NCBI GenBank assembly: GCA_003265685.1 | Contig: QJOU01000064.1 | Coordinates: 1-56,516 of the forward strand | Source: Piscinibacter caeni | GTDB lineage: Bacteria; Pseudomonadota; Gammaproteobacteria; Burkholderiales; Burkholderiaceae_C | DNA length: 56,516 nucleotides | Reading direction: 5' to 3' | Shown here: piece by piece, positions 30,035 through 39,874 of the stretch | Position numbering within the stretch: the stretch's first letter is position 1 | Layout: the number at the start of each line of letters is the position of its first letter | Translations under genes and position numbers: made by a program | Notes under the pieces: generated by a model | Seen by the model: only the letters and a program-made list of their open reading frames with translations | The model's database searches: none | Told to the model about the DNA's origin: nothing

Positions 30035-31051
30035 ATGGCACGCAAGATCAGCATGAAGCAGGCGATCAACGAGGCGCTCGACCAGGAAATGGCGCGCGAC
30101 CCGTCGGTCATCGTGATGGGCGAGGACATCGTCGGCGGCGCCGGCGGCGACGGCGAGCGCGACGCCTGGGGCGGCGTGCTCGGCGTCACCAAGGGCCTGT
30201 ACGCCAAGCACGGCGACCGGCTGATGGACACGCCGCTCTCGGAGTCGGCCTACGTCGGCGCGGCGATCGGCGCCGCCGCCTGCGGCATGCGCCCGGTGGC
30301 CGAGCTGATGTTCATCGACTTCATGGGCGTGTGCTTCGACCAGATCTTCAACCAGGCGGCGAAGTTCAAGTACATGTTCGGCGGCAAGGCGCAGACGCCG
30401 GTGGTGATCCGCGCGATGGTGGGCGCCGGCTTCCGCGCCGCGGCGCAGCACTCGCAGATGCTCACGCCCCTCTTCACCCACATCCCCGGGCTGAAGGTGG
30501 TGTGCCCGAGCACGCCGTACGACACCAAGGGCCTGCTGATCCAGAGCATCCGCGACAACGACCCGGTGATCTTCTGCGAGCACAAGAACCTGTACGGCTT
30601 CGAGGGCGAGGTGCCCGAGGCGAGCTACGCGATCCCGTTCGGCGAGGCCAACATCGTGCGCGACGGCAAGCATGTCTCGATCGTCGCCTACGGCCTGATG
30701 GTGCATCGTGCGCTCGACGCGGCGGCGGCGCTGGCGAAGGAGGGCGTCGAGGCCGAGGTGATCGACCTGCGCACGCTCTCGCCGCTGGACATCGACACCG
30801 TGCTCGAGTCGGTCGAGAAGACCGGGCGGCTGGTGTGCGTGGACGAGGCCAGCCCGCGCTGCAGCATCGCGGCAGACGTCTCGGCGCAGGTCGCGCAGCA
30901 GGCCTTCTCGGCGCTGAAGGGGCCGATCGAGATGGTCACGCCCCCGCACGTGCCGGTGCCGTTCTCGCCGGTGCTGGAGGACCTCTACATCCCGAGCGCG
31001 GCGCAGGTCGCGGCCGCGGTCAAGCGCACGATGGGCGGGAGCAAGCACTGA
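30035..31051 (+). CDS. acoB: AcoB, acetoin dehydrogenase E1 beta subunit
   Basis: A 338-residue transketolase-type beta subunit. Features: MKQAINEALDQEMARDPSVIVMGEDI, DTPLSESAYVGAAIGAAACGMRPV (in part), AELMFIDFMGVCFDQIFNQAAK, and VDLRTLSPLDIDTV-like EVIDLRTLSPLDID. It pairs with AcoA in an alpha2beta2 E1. It follows acoA after 17 bases with GGGAGC as ribosome site, and its stop shares a base with the acoC start (TGATG). Confidence 0.93.
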   Translation: MARKISMKQAINEALDQEMARDPSVIVMGEDIVGGAGGDGERDAWGGVLGVTKGLYAKHGDRLMDTPLSESAYVGAAIGAAACGMRPVAELMFIDFMGVCFDQIFNQAAKFKYMFGGKAQTPVVIRAMVGAGFRAAAQHSQMLTPLFTHIPGLKVVCPSTPYDTKGLLIQSIRDNDPVIFCEHKNLYGFEGEVPEASYAIPFGEANIVRDGKHVSIVAYGLMVHRALDAAAALAKEGVEAEVIDLRTLSPLDIDTVLESVEKTGRLVCVDEASPRCSIAADVSAQVAQQAFSALKGPIEMVTPPHVPVPFSPVLEDLYIPSAAQVAAAVKRTMGGSKH

Positions 31052-32160
31052 TGACTGCCACGATCACCCCCCTGGTGATGCCCAAGTGGGGGCTGGAGAT
31101 GCGCGAGGGCACGATCGCCGGCTGGCTGGTCGACGAAGGCACGCGCCTGGAAGTCGGCACGCCGGTGCTCGACGTCGAGACCGACAAGATCAGCAACGCC
31201 GTCGAGGCGCCGGACCCCGGCCTGCTGCGCCGCAAGGTGGCGCAGGAGGGCGAGACCTTGCCGGTCAAGGCGCTGCTCGGCGTGCTGGCCGAACCCGAGG
31301 TGAGCGATGCGGAGATCGACGCCTTCGTCGCGAGCTACGTGGTGCCGGCCACCGGCGAAGACGAGGAGGAGGCCGGCGAGGCCTACGCCTTTGCCGACGT
31401 CGACGGCCTGCGCGTGCGCTACGCCCGCCGAGGGCCCGAGCGCGGCGTGCCGGTGCTGTTCCTGCACGGCTTCGGCGGCGACCTGGGCAACTGGCTGTTC
31501 AACATCGATGCGCTCGCCGAGGTCGCCCCGGTCATCGCGCTGGACCTGCCGGGCCACGGCCAGTCCGACGCCAGGCTGCCGGGTGCGAGCCTGGCGGACC
31601 TGGCCGGCTTCGTCGCCCGTTTCCTCGATCAGCTCGACGTGGAACGCGTGCATGCAGTCGGCCACTCGATGGGCGGCGCGATCGCGGCGCAGCTGGCACG
31701 CGACCATGCGCACCGGGTCGAGTCGCTCGCGGTGTTCGGCAGCGCCGGGCTCGGCGACGAGGTCAATGCGGACTACACCCGCGGCTTCGTCGAGGCCGAA
31801 TCGCGCCGCGAGCTGAAGCCGGTGGTGGAACTGCTGTTCGCCGACCCCTCGCTCGTCAGCCGCGCGCTCATCGACGACCTGCTCAAGTACAAGCGACTGG
31901 ACGGCGTGACCGAGCTGCTCGGCAGCCTGCACGGCGCGCTGTTCGAAGGCGGGCGGCAGGCGGCGACGCCATTGCGCGACCTGCAGGGTAAGCCGCTGCT
32001 GGTGGTGTGGGGCGCGCAGGACCAGGTGATTCCGGCCGAGCACGCGAAGAACGCGCCGCCGCACGCGACGGTGCGCGTGTTCGACGACGCCGGGCACATG
32101 GTGATGATGGAGAAGGCCGGCGACGTCAACACGCTGCTGAGGTCGCACATCGGGGCATGA
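31051..32160 (+). CDS. acoC: AcoC, acetoin dehydrogenase E2 with alpha/beta-hydrolase domain
   Basis: A 369-residue protein. A lipoyl domain occupies residues 1-80 (VMPKWGLEMREGTIAGWLVDEG; lipoylated lysine in ETDKISNAVEA). Instead of the usual catalytic E2 domain there is an alpha/beta-hydrolase fold from about residue 115: VLFLHGFGGDLGNW, nucleophile elbow VGHSMGGAIA, and late histidine in DDAGHMVMMEK. This architecture is known for acetoin dehydrogenase E2. It transfers the acetyl group to CoA, releasing acetyl-CoA. No peripheral-subunit-binding domain is obvious. Confidence 0.92.
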   Translation: MTATITPLVMPKWGLEMREGTIAGWLVDEGTRLEVGTPVLDVETDKISNAVEAPDPGLLRRKVAQEGETLPVKALLGVLAEPEVSDAEIDAFVASYVVPATGEDEEEAGEAYAFADVDGLRVRYARRGPERGVPVLFLHGFGGDLGNWLFNIDALAEVAPVIALDLPGHGQSDARLPGASLADLAGFVARFLDQLDVERVHAVGHSMGGAIAAQLARDHAHRVESLAVFGSAGLGDEVNADYTRGFVEAESRRELKPVVELLFADPSLVSRALIDDLLKYKRLDGVTELLGSLHGALFEGGRQAATPLRDLQGKPLLVVWGAQDQVIPAEHAKNAPPHATVRVFDDAGHMVMMEKAGDVNTLLRSHIGA

Positions 32161-32167
32161 TCGCGGG

Positions 32168-32872
32168 GTGAGCCTTCCCCGCTTCGGCTTCGTCACGATC
32201 CACGAGCAGCCGCTGCCCGACGGCATCGCCGCCGAAGGCGAGTGGCTGGCGCGCTGCGCGGAACTGCAGCGCGCCAGCGCGCACCTGTGGCGCGGCACCG
32301 AAAGCCTGGTGGTGCCGCGCCGCTACACCGCGCTGCCCGGCTGGGCGGCCGCGGTGGCGGCGCGTCCGCCGGGCACGGTGCAGGTGCGCGCCTCCGGCGG
32401 CGGCCTGGTGCCGCAGGGCGAGGGGCTGTGGAACCTCAGCCTCGCCTGGCCCGCGCCGGGCGCCACGCCGAGCGGCACCGACGCGGTCTACGAAGCCCTG
32501 TGCGAGGGGCTGGCCGCCGCCTTCGCACGGCTGGGCATCGCGGCCAGCGCGCAGCCGGTCGAGGGCTCGTTCTGCGACGGGCGCTACAACCTCGCGGTGC
32601 ACGGGCGCAAGCTGGTCGGCACCGCGCAGGCCTGGAAGCGCGTGGCCGGCGTGCCGGTGGTGCTCGCCCATGCAGTGATCGTCGTCACGGCCGATCCGGG
32701 CGCGCTGACCGAGCGCGCCAACGCCTTCGAGCAGGCGCTCGGCACGCCGACCCGCTACCGCGCCGAGGCGCTCACCAGCGTGGCGCGCGAGGCAGCGGGT
32801 GGCGGCATCGAGCCACGCTGCCTGCAGGTGATTGCCGAGCAGTTCGCCCGCCTCGTCAGACGCGGGGAGTAG
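32168..32872 (+). CDS. Lipoate-protein ligase A family protein
   Basis: A 234-residue protein of the biotin/lipoate ligase fold. Visible: VQVRASGGGLVPQGEGLWNLSLAW, corresponding to the R-x-S/T-GGGxVxHxxG-x-N motif in which the usual histidine is glutamine here; GRYNLAVHGRKLVGTAQAWKR, with the lysine that forms the adenylate; and ALTSVAREAAGG. It probably lipoylates AcoC. GTG start seven bases after acoC. Position within the operon between E2 and regulator supports a dedicated role; alternatives are octanoyl transfer or a general ligase. Confidence 0.8.
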   Translation: MSLPRFGFVTIHEQPLPDGIAAEGEWLARCAELQRASAHLWRGTESLVVPRRYTALPGWAAAVAARPPGTVQVRASGGGLVPQGEGLWNLSLAWPAPGATPSGTDAVYEALCEGLAAAFARLGIAASAQPVEGSFCDGRYNLAVHGRKLVGTAQAWKRVAGVPVVLAHAVIVVTADPGALTERANAFEQALGTPTRYRAEALTSVAREAAGGGIEPRCLQVIAEQFARLVRRGE

Positions 32873-32930
32873 AGTCCGCCGTTCCGGGCGGTACCGACGG
32901 GCGCGCCAGACGCCCGCCACGGAGACGAGC

Positions 32931-34865
<1,935 letters not shown>

Positions 34866-34884
34866 CGGTCGGCGGCGCGCGACC

Positions 34885-35694
34885 TCAGCGCCGCAGCGCC
34901 AGCACGTGAGCGCAGATGCGGCCGTCCACCGGGCCGGGACCGAAGCGTGCCTCGAGCGCCGCGGCGGCCGCCGCCGTCGCCGCCGCCAGGCCGGGTGCGC
35001 CGCGCGCCTCGATCTCGCGGCGCAGCGGCGTGCCCTGGCAGTAGGCGATCGCCGGCTCGCGGCCGCTGGGGGCGCGGCTGCGCGCGTCGACCGTGTCCCG
35101 CTGCGGCGGCGCCTCGAACCCGGCCCGGGCCAGTTCGCGCGCCAGCGCCGCGAGGTCGTGGCAACCGTGCGGCGTGCGCGCCAGGAAGCGCGGCGGGTCG
35201 TGCGGGAACACGTCGGCCAGCGCCTGCGTCACCACGTCGGCGAATTCGTTGGTCTCGATGCGGTCCCAGACGTTGAACAGGAAGCGCCCGCCCGGCCGCA
35301 GCACCCGCCGCACCTCGGCGAAGGCGCCGGCGCGGTCGGGAAAGAACATCGCGCCGAACTGGCACAGCACCAGGTCGAAGGACGCGTCGTCGAACGGAAG
35401 CTGCTGCGCGTCCGCCTCCTGCCAGCGCACCGCGCGCGTGGTGCCGATCGACTCGGCCTGCTGCAGCATCGCCGGGTTCAGGTCGGTGGCGACGATCGTC
35501 GCCGTGCCCGGCAGCCGGCGGTCGAGCGCACGGGTGAGCACGCCGGTGCCGGCGGCGATCTCCAGCACCTGCGTCGCGGTTCCGGCGGCGGCGCGGCCGG
35601 CCAGGTCGTCCGCGTAGGGCGCGAAGATGAGCGGCACCATCAGCGACTCGTACAGCGCCGGCACCGCACCGGCAAAGACCCGGTCGTCGTTCAT
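34885..35694 (-). CDS. Class I SAM-dependent methyltransferase
   Basis: A 269-residue protein with motif I VLEIAAGTGVLTRALDRRL, acidic residue of motif II in VATDLNPAMLQQA, and QFGAMFFPDRAGAFAEVRRVLRPGGRFLFNVW (key parts FDLVLCQFGAMFFPD and VLRPGG). This is the UbiE/type 11 methyltransferase layout. The substrate is unknown. It converges on acoR with 19 bases between and is not part of the aco operon. Confidence 0.87.
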   Translation of the reverse strand: MNDDRVFAGAVPALYESLMVPLIFAPYADDLAGRAAAGTATQVLEIAAGTGVLTRALDRRLPGTATIVATDLNPAMLQQAESIGTTRAVRWQEADAQQLPFDDASFDLVLCQFGAMFFPDRAGAFAEVRRVLRPGGRFLFNVWDRIETNEFADVVTQALADVFPHDPPRFLARTPHGCHDLAALARELARAGFEAPPQRDTVDARSRAPSGREPAIAYCQGTPLRREIEARGAPGLAAATAAAAAALEARFGPGPVDGRICAHVLALRR

Positions 35695-35869
35695 GAACAC
35701 AGCATGGTGCCGGCCCCGGCCCCTGTCCAGCCCATGACACGCGCCGCAACCGATGCGGCGCAGCCGCGCGCAGCGGCCGCCGCCGCGACCTATTGCGCGA
35801 AGCCGCGCGGTTGCCGCGCTGCGGCACGCCCGGGTGGAGCGAAGATCGCTGTTGTCACCGCCAGCCCCG

Positions 35870-36070
35870 ATGAAACGCGATCCCTTCACCGCCGTCGAAC
35901 GCCGCGCCGGCCACGACCGGCGCCAGCACACCGAACCGCCGCCCGGCGGGCACGAGCGCCGCACCGGCCTCGAGCCGCGCCAGCCCGAGGTGCACGAACT
36001 GGAGCTGACACCGTCGCAATGGTCGCGCCTGTTCGGCCACGACACGGTGCCCGCCGATCTGCCGCGCTAG
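35870..36070 (+). CDS. Small hypothetical protein with RR-rich N-terminus
   Basis: A 66-residue protein starting MKRDPFTAVERRAGHDRRQHTE. The ERRAGHDRRQ and HERRTG pattern resembles the basic linker found before PilZ domains and in small proteins of betaproteobacteria, but no domain follows; the end is ELTPSQWSRLFGHDTVPADL. No strong ribosome site is seen. Its TAG lies inside a perfect 12-base-pair hairpin shared with the convergent cytochrome gene, which supports a real gene end here. I do not recognise a function. Confidence 0.5.
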   Translation: MKRDPFTAVERRAGHDRRQHTEPPPGGHERRTGLEPRQPEVHELELTPSQWSRLFGHDTVPADLPR

Positions 36071-36093
36071 GAGCCTGCGCGGCAGGCTCCTAG
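36067..36093. terminator. Bidirectional hairpin terminator containing both stop codons
   Basis: CTAGGAGCCTGC and GCAGGCTCCTAG form a perfect 12-base-pair stem around a GCG loop. The TAG of the small plus-strand gene and the TAG of the minus-strand cytochrome gene both lie in the outer part of the stem. No T-tract follows on either strand. Confidence 0.75.
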
Positions 36094-36566
36094 GGATTCG
36101 GCCGCCCCGGCCCCTGGGTGCCCTGGGCGCGCGCCGACAGCCAGGCGTACAGGTCGGCGATGTGCGCGTTGACCTCCGGCTCCGACTGCCAAGCCGGCAT
36201 GATCAGCGCGCCGGTGCGGCGCTCCAGCACGCTCTCGATCAGCGCCTCGCGCGCCGCGCCCTCGGCGCGCAACTCGCCGGCCGGCAGGGCCCAGTCGTAG
36301 CGGCGCAGCACCAGGCCGACGAAGCGCCGCGGCCCCATCTCCTGCACCCGCTCCAGCAGGTTCGGCGCGTTGGCGGTGCCGGTGGCGGCTGGGCCGTGGC
36401 AGCCGGCACAACGGTCCTGGAACACGCGCCAGCCGGTGTAGACCGAGCCCGGCAGCCGCGAGGACTGCGCGATCTCCCGGGCCGGTTCGCGGTTCTGCCA
36501 TTCGACCGCACAACCGGCGGCGAGCACGGCCGCGGCGGCGGCCGCAAAGATCCCGAATCTGCGCAT
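36090..36566 (-). CDS. Lipoprotein c-type cytochrome of the methanethiol oxidase cluster
   Basis: A 158-residue protein with signal and lipobox (AAAVLAAGCAVEW, Cys19 as lipid site), one heme motif CAGCHGPAATG, and a methionine in ALIMPAWQ as likely distal ligand. It should sit in the periplasm, anchored to a membrane. It is the last gene of the mtoX-SCO-mauG run, 48 bases after mauG. An electron acceptor role for MauG or MtoX is inference. Confidence 0.82.
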   Translation of the reverse strand: MRRFGIFAAAAAAVLAAGCAVEWQNREPAREIAQSSRLPGSVYTGWRVFQDRCAGCHGPAATGTANAPNLLERVQEMGPRRFVGLVLRRYDWALPAGELRAEGAAREALIESVLERRTGALIMPAWQSEPEVNAHIADLYAWLSARAQGTQGPGRPNP

Positions 36567-36614
36567 CGTGTCCTCTGCCTGCCCGGCGGACGGCCGGGCC
36601 TGTTCCGATTGTGC

Positions 36615-37724
36615 TCAGCGCGCCGGGTCGTCGGCTTGAAGAAGATCAGCCGCCACGGGTGAACTGAGCGAACGCAGGAAGGCGATCAGCGCCGCGCGGT
36701 CCGCCGGCGGCAGCGCGAACGCGCGGATGCGCGGGTCCTGCGCCGCGTCCTGCGGCCAGCCGCCGGCGGCGTAGTGGTCCAGCACCGCGTCGAGCGTGGC
36801 CAGCGAGCCGTCGTGCATGTAGGGCGCGGTCAGCGCGACGTTGCGCAGGCTGGGCGTGCGGAAGGCACGCCGGTCGCGCGCTTCGCCGCTCACCTCCTCG
36901 CGCCCGCGGTCCGGCGCGTCGGGCACGCCGATGCGCGCCAGCTCGGCCGGCGCGAGCTCGGCGGCCAGCCCCGGCGCCAGCGCCACGGCCACGGGCTGCG
37001 CGCGGGCGGCCTCGCTGCGTGCCTGCACGCCGACGTTGTGGAACGCGCCGTCGCTGAACAGCGCGTCGCGCGCGCCCACCGGGTGGCACTGCAGGCAACC
37101 GCGCTCGGCGAACAGCGCGAAGCCGCGCTGCGCCTGCGCATCCAGCGCCGCGGGTTCGCCGCCGAAGCGCCAGCGGTCGAACGGCGAACCGGCCGCCACC
37201 AGCGTGCGCTGGTAGGCCGCCAGCGCGCGCGCTAGGCGCGCCGGCGTGATGCGCGCATCGCCGAACGCGCGCCGCCACGGGGACCGGTATTCCGGCCAGC
37301 CGGCCAGCCGCGTGGTGACCGCGGCCAGGCTCGGGTTGGCCATCTCGTCCGGATGCACCAGCGGCTGCAGCGCCTGCGCCTCCAGGCTGGCCGCGCGCCC
37401 GTCGACGAACAGGCGCTCGACCCAGCCGACGTTCCACAGCGTCGGCGCGTTGCGGCGCAGGCTGACGCCCTCCATGCCCACCGAGGTGCGCAGCTCGTGG
37501 GCGGTGAAGCCCTGCGCCGGCACATGGCACATCGCGCAGGACAAGGTGCCGTTGACCGCCAGGCGGCGCTCGAAGAACAGCTTCTGGCCGAGCGCCGCCA
37601 GCGCCGCCGGCGGCGCGGGGCGGGGCGGCAGGCCGAGTGCCGGGTCGGCGGCGGCCGGCGCCGCGGCGGCCGGCAGCAGCGCCAGCAGGCCGACGGCAAC
37701 CGCGGCAACGGCGCGCCGCATCAT
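36615..37724 (-). CDS. MauG / diheme cytochrome c peroxidase family protein
   Basis: A 369-residue exported protein with two c-type heme motifs: CAMCH at residues 63-67 and CLQCH near residue 212. Other family landmarks are LGQKLFFERRLAVNGTLSCA, VSLRRNAPTLWNVGW, and RTPSLRNVALTAPYMHDGSLATL. MauG relatives oxidise protein residues through a high-valent diheme state. A mauG-like gene next to mtoX and a SCO gene is the known arrangement of methanethiol oxidase loci, where it is proposed to mature MtoX. Its ATG overlaps the SCO stop (ATGA). Confidence 0.88.
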   Translation of the reverse strand: MMRRAVAAVAVGLLALLPAAAAPAAADPALGLPPRPAPPAALAALGQKLFFERRLAVNGTLSCAMCHVPAQGFTAHELRTSVGMEGVSLRRNAPTLWNVGWVERLFVDGRAASLEAQALQPLVHPDEMANPSLAAVTTRLAGWPEYRSPWRRAFGDARITPARLARALAAYQRTLVAAGSPFDRWRFGGEPAALDAQAQRGFALFAERGCLQCHPVGARDALFSDGAFHNVGVQARSEAARAQPVAVALAPGLAAELAPAELARIGVPDAPDRGREEVSGEARDRRAFRTPSLRNVALTAPYMHDGSLATLDAVLDHYAAGGWPQDAAQDPRIRAFALPPADRAALIAFLRSLSSPVAADLLQADDPAR

Positions 37725-38398
37725 GGCCGGGCGGCGTCCTCGCGCTGCAGCGTGCGCAGGTCGTTCAGCACCGCCTCTGGCGCGAGCGTGGCCACGCCGT
37801 AGACCTCGCGCACCTGCAGCGCTGCGTCGACCAGGAACATCTTGAGCAGGTGGTTCAGGGTGCGTGTCGGCCGGCCGGCGGCATCGGTCTCGACGCTGAC
37901 GTCCTGGCCGAAGCCCGCCAGGATCGGCAGCAGCGCGCGCACCGAGGGCGCGGTGAGGAACGACCAGCGCACCTGCGCATCGCCGCTGCGCCCGGCGCCC
38001 AGCGTGCGCAGCTGCGCCGGCGTGTCGTGCGTCGGGTCGAAGCTGATGCTGACGAGCTGCGCGTCGCGCGCCAGCGCCGCGTCGGCGCGCAGCGCGGCCT
38101 GCACCGCATCGAGCACGGCCCAGGCGCGCGGGCAGCCGTCCGGGTCGCGGCAGTAGCTGTAGACGAACGACACCACCGAGAGCCGCCCGCGCAGCAGCCG
38201 GTGCAGCCGGAGGCTGCGCGCGTCGGGGTCGAGCAGCGTGCCGTCCGGCGCGGCGAACAGGCGCGGCAGCGTGTAACGGCCCGGCGCGGGCAGGCGCGCC
38301 GGGTCGGGCCGACGCACCGACCCCGGCGCGTCGCCCGCCGCGCGCACCGCGGCCGGTGCCAGCGCCGCGGCCAGCAGCGCACGCCGCCGCAGGCTCAC
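37721..38398 (-). CDS. SCO1/SenC family copper chaperone
   Basis: A 225-residue thioredoxin-fold protein with an export signal (RRRALLAAALAPAAVRAAG). The copper-site cysteines are in YSYCRDPDGCPRA, spaced C-x5-CP rather than the classical C-x3-CP, and the histidine is in RTLNHLLKMFLVD. It also has VSFVYSYC and SISFDPTHDTPAQLRTLG. It probably delivers copper to MtoX. The GTG start overlaps the mtoX stop (GTGA), giving tight coupling. Confidence 0.87.
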   Translation of the reverse strand: MSLRRRALLAAALAPAAVRAAGDAPGSVRRPDPARLPAPGRYTLPRLFAAPDGTLLDPDARSLRLHRLLRGRLSVVSFVYSYCRDPDGCPRAWAVLDAVQAALRADAALARDAQLVSISFDPTHDTPAQLRTLGAGRSGDAQVRWSFLTAPSVRALLPILAGFGQDVSVETDAAGRPTRTLNHLLKMFLVDAALQVREVYGVATLAPEAVLNDLRTLQREDAARP

Positions 38399-39711
38399 TT
38401 CGCCGCCAGGCGCTGCGCCTCGGCCTGCGCCAGCGACTGGCCCGAAGGCCGCGCGGTGAACTTCATGTGGTGCGCGCGGCCAAGCTTGAGCTTCGTGAAG
38501 TCGACCTCGAACTTCTGCACCAGCTCCTTGCCGTCCCAGTCGTAGGCGCGCAGCACCTGCTCGTTGTCGTCGCCCTTCTTGTCCCAGTTGGCCAGCAGCG
38601 AGGAGGTGATGTAGACGCGCTTGCCGTCCCAGCTCTGCGAGACCATGTTGACCTGCTTGCCGGTCACCTTGGCGTAGGTCTGCTTCGGCGCCTCTGGGTT
38701 GCTGAGGTCGAAGTAGCGCGTCGTGCCGTCCATGAAGGTGTTGACCCACAGGCCCTTGCCGTCGGCGGTGATGCTGATGTCCACCGGCAGCGGGATCTTG
38801 GCCGGGTCGCCGATCGTCGCCACCTCCTTGGCCTGCCACTGGCCGCCGGCATCGGGCTTGATGAGCCAGATCTTGGAGGTCAGCGCGGTGGCCACGACGG
38901 CCCAGTCGTCGCCTTCCTTGAGCGACCAGCGGATCTCCAGCGGCGCGCCCGGCACGTTGAACACCTGCTGCGGCGTCATCGCCTTGGCGTCCCAGCGCAC
39001 CATGGTGTTGCCGAAGCGCTTCATGGCCTCGCCGTCCTTGACCAGCTTGCCCAGATCCATCATGTAGTTGTTCCAGCCGGTGAAGCTGGAGGTGAGCATC
39101 ACGTTCTTGGCCGGGTTGATGCCGATGTCGTAGGCGTAGCCGTCACCCTTCGCGCCACCGAGCTCGCCGGTGGGCATGGGGATCTTCTGCACCACCTGGC
39201 CGCGGTTGTTGAACAGCGCCATGCCGGTCACGCCGCCATGGTCCTTGGTGTTGGACAGCGCCTGCACCAGCATGCGCCCGGGCATCGCGTAGAAGGTGTG
39301 CGGGCCGACGAAGCCGGTCCTGGTCGGCAGGTCGGCGATGGTTTTCACCAGCTTGGGCTTGTCGGGCCGCACCATGTCGAAGACGAAGATCTTGCTGTCG
39401 TCCAGCCGCCCGGCCCAGAGGTAGCGGCGGTCGTCGGTGAAGCCCATGTGGTGCGCCTCGCCGCGGCCCGGCACCGAGACCTGGTGGATCACCTGGCCGT
39501 ACTTCTTCGAGGCCGGGTTGGCGTCGATCGTGACCAGCTTGTCGCGCCCGTCGCCCAGGCCCTTCACGCCCAGGGTCCAGACGTGCACGAAGTCCTCCTG
39601 GCCCTTGATCAGCCTGGCCATGTAGGGCGAGTTGCAGGTTTCGTCGGCGAGCGCCGGGCCCGCGATGGCGGCCGCGGCCAGCAGCGCGGCCCCTCGTGTG
39701 GTGATCTGCAT
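38395..39711 (-). CDS. mtoX: Methanethiol oxidase (selenium-binding protein 56 family)
   Basis: A 438-residue exported protein (signal MQITTRGAALLAAAAIAGPALA) of the SBP56 family. Visible landmarks: CNSPYMARLIKGQEDFVHVW, GRGEAHHMGFTDDRRYLWAG (histidine pair), GFVGPHTFYAMPGRML, PVDISITADGKGLWVNTFMDG (in part), and GRAHHMKFT near the end. Bacterial members with a signal peptide oxidise methanethiol to H2S, formaldehyde and H2O2 and depend on copper. The start has AGGAGA eight bases upstream. The adjacent SCO and mauG genes support the methanethiol oxidase call over a generic selenium-binding protein. Confidence 0.87.
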   Translation of the reverse strand: MQITTRGAALLAAAAIAGPALADETCNSPYMARLIKGQEDFVHVWTLGVKGLGDGRDKLVTIDANPASKKYGQVIHQVSVPGRGEAHHMGFTDDRRYLWAGRLDDSKIFVFDMVRPDKPKLVKTIADLPTRTGFVGPHTFYAMPGRMLVQALSNTKDHGGVTGMALFNNRGQVVQKIPMPTGELGGAKGDGYAYDIGINPAKNVMLTSSFTGWNNYMMDLGKLVKDGEAMKRFGNTMVRWDAKAMTPQQVFNVPGAPLEIRWSLKEGDDWAVVATALTSKIWLIKPDAGGQWQAKEVATIGDPAKIPLPVDISITADGKGLWVNTFMDGTTRYFDLSNPEAPKQTYAKVTGKQVNMVSQSWDGKRVYITSSLLANWDKKGDDNEQVLRAYDWDGKELVQKFEVDFTKLKLGRAHHMKFTARPSGQSLAQAEAQRLAAK

Positions 39712-39797
39712 GCGTTTGTCTCCTCGTGGTGGTCGTGGCGCCCGGGGGACCACGTACGGAACTTTTTATCACCATGCCGCCGGCCATGCCGAAAACA

Positions 39798-39815
39798 TTT
39801 TGTGTTCGGACAAAA
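39798..39815. promoter_or_regulatory. Crp/Fnr-type palindrome between mtoX and its divergent regulator
   Basis: TTTTGT-GTTCGG-ACAAAA, a perfect inverted repeat in AT-rich DNA that stands out from its GC-rich surroundings. It contains the TTG-N8-CAA core of Crp/Fnr-family sites. Its centre is 68 bases from the crp-like ATG (as at nirS) and 95 bases from the mtoX ATG. Confidence 0.65.
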
Positions 39816-39874
39816 CCATGCTCGATGCCAGCGGGCACATTGGCCCGACGCCCCGTCCCTCGCAGGAGGACCCC

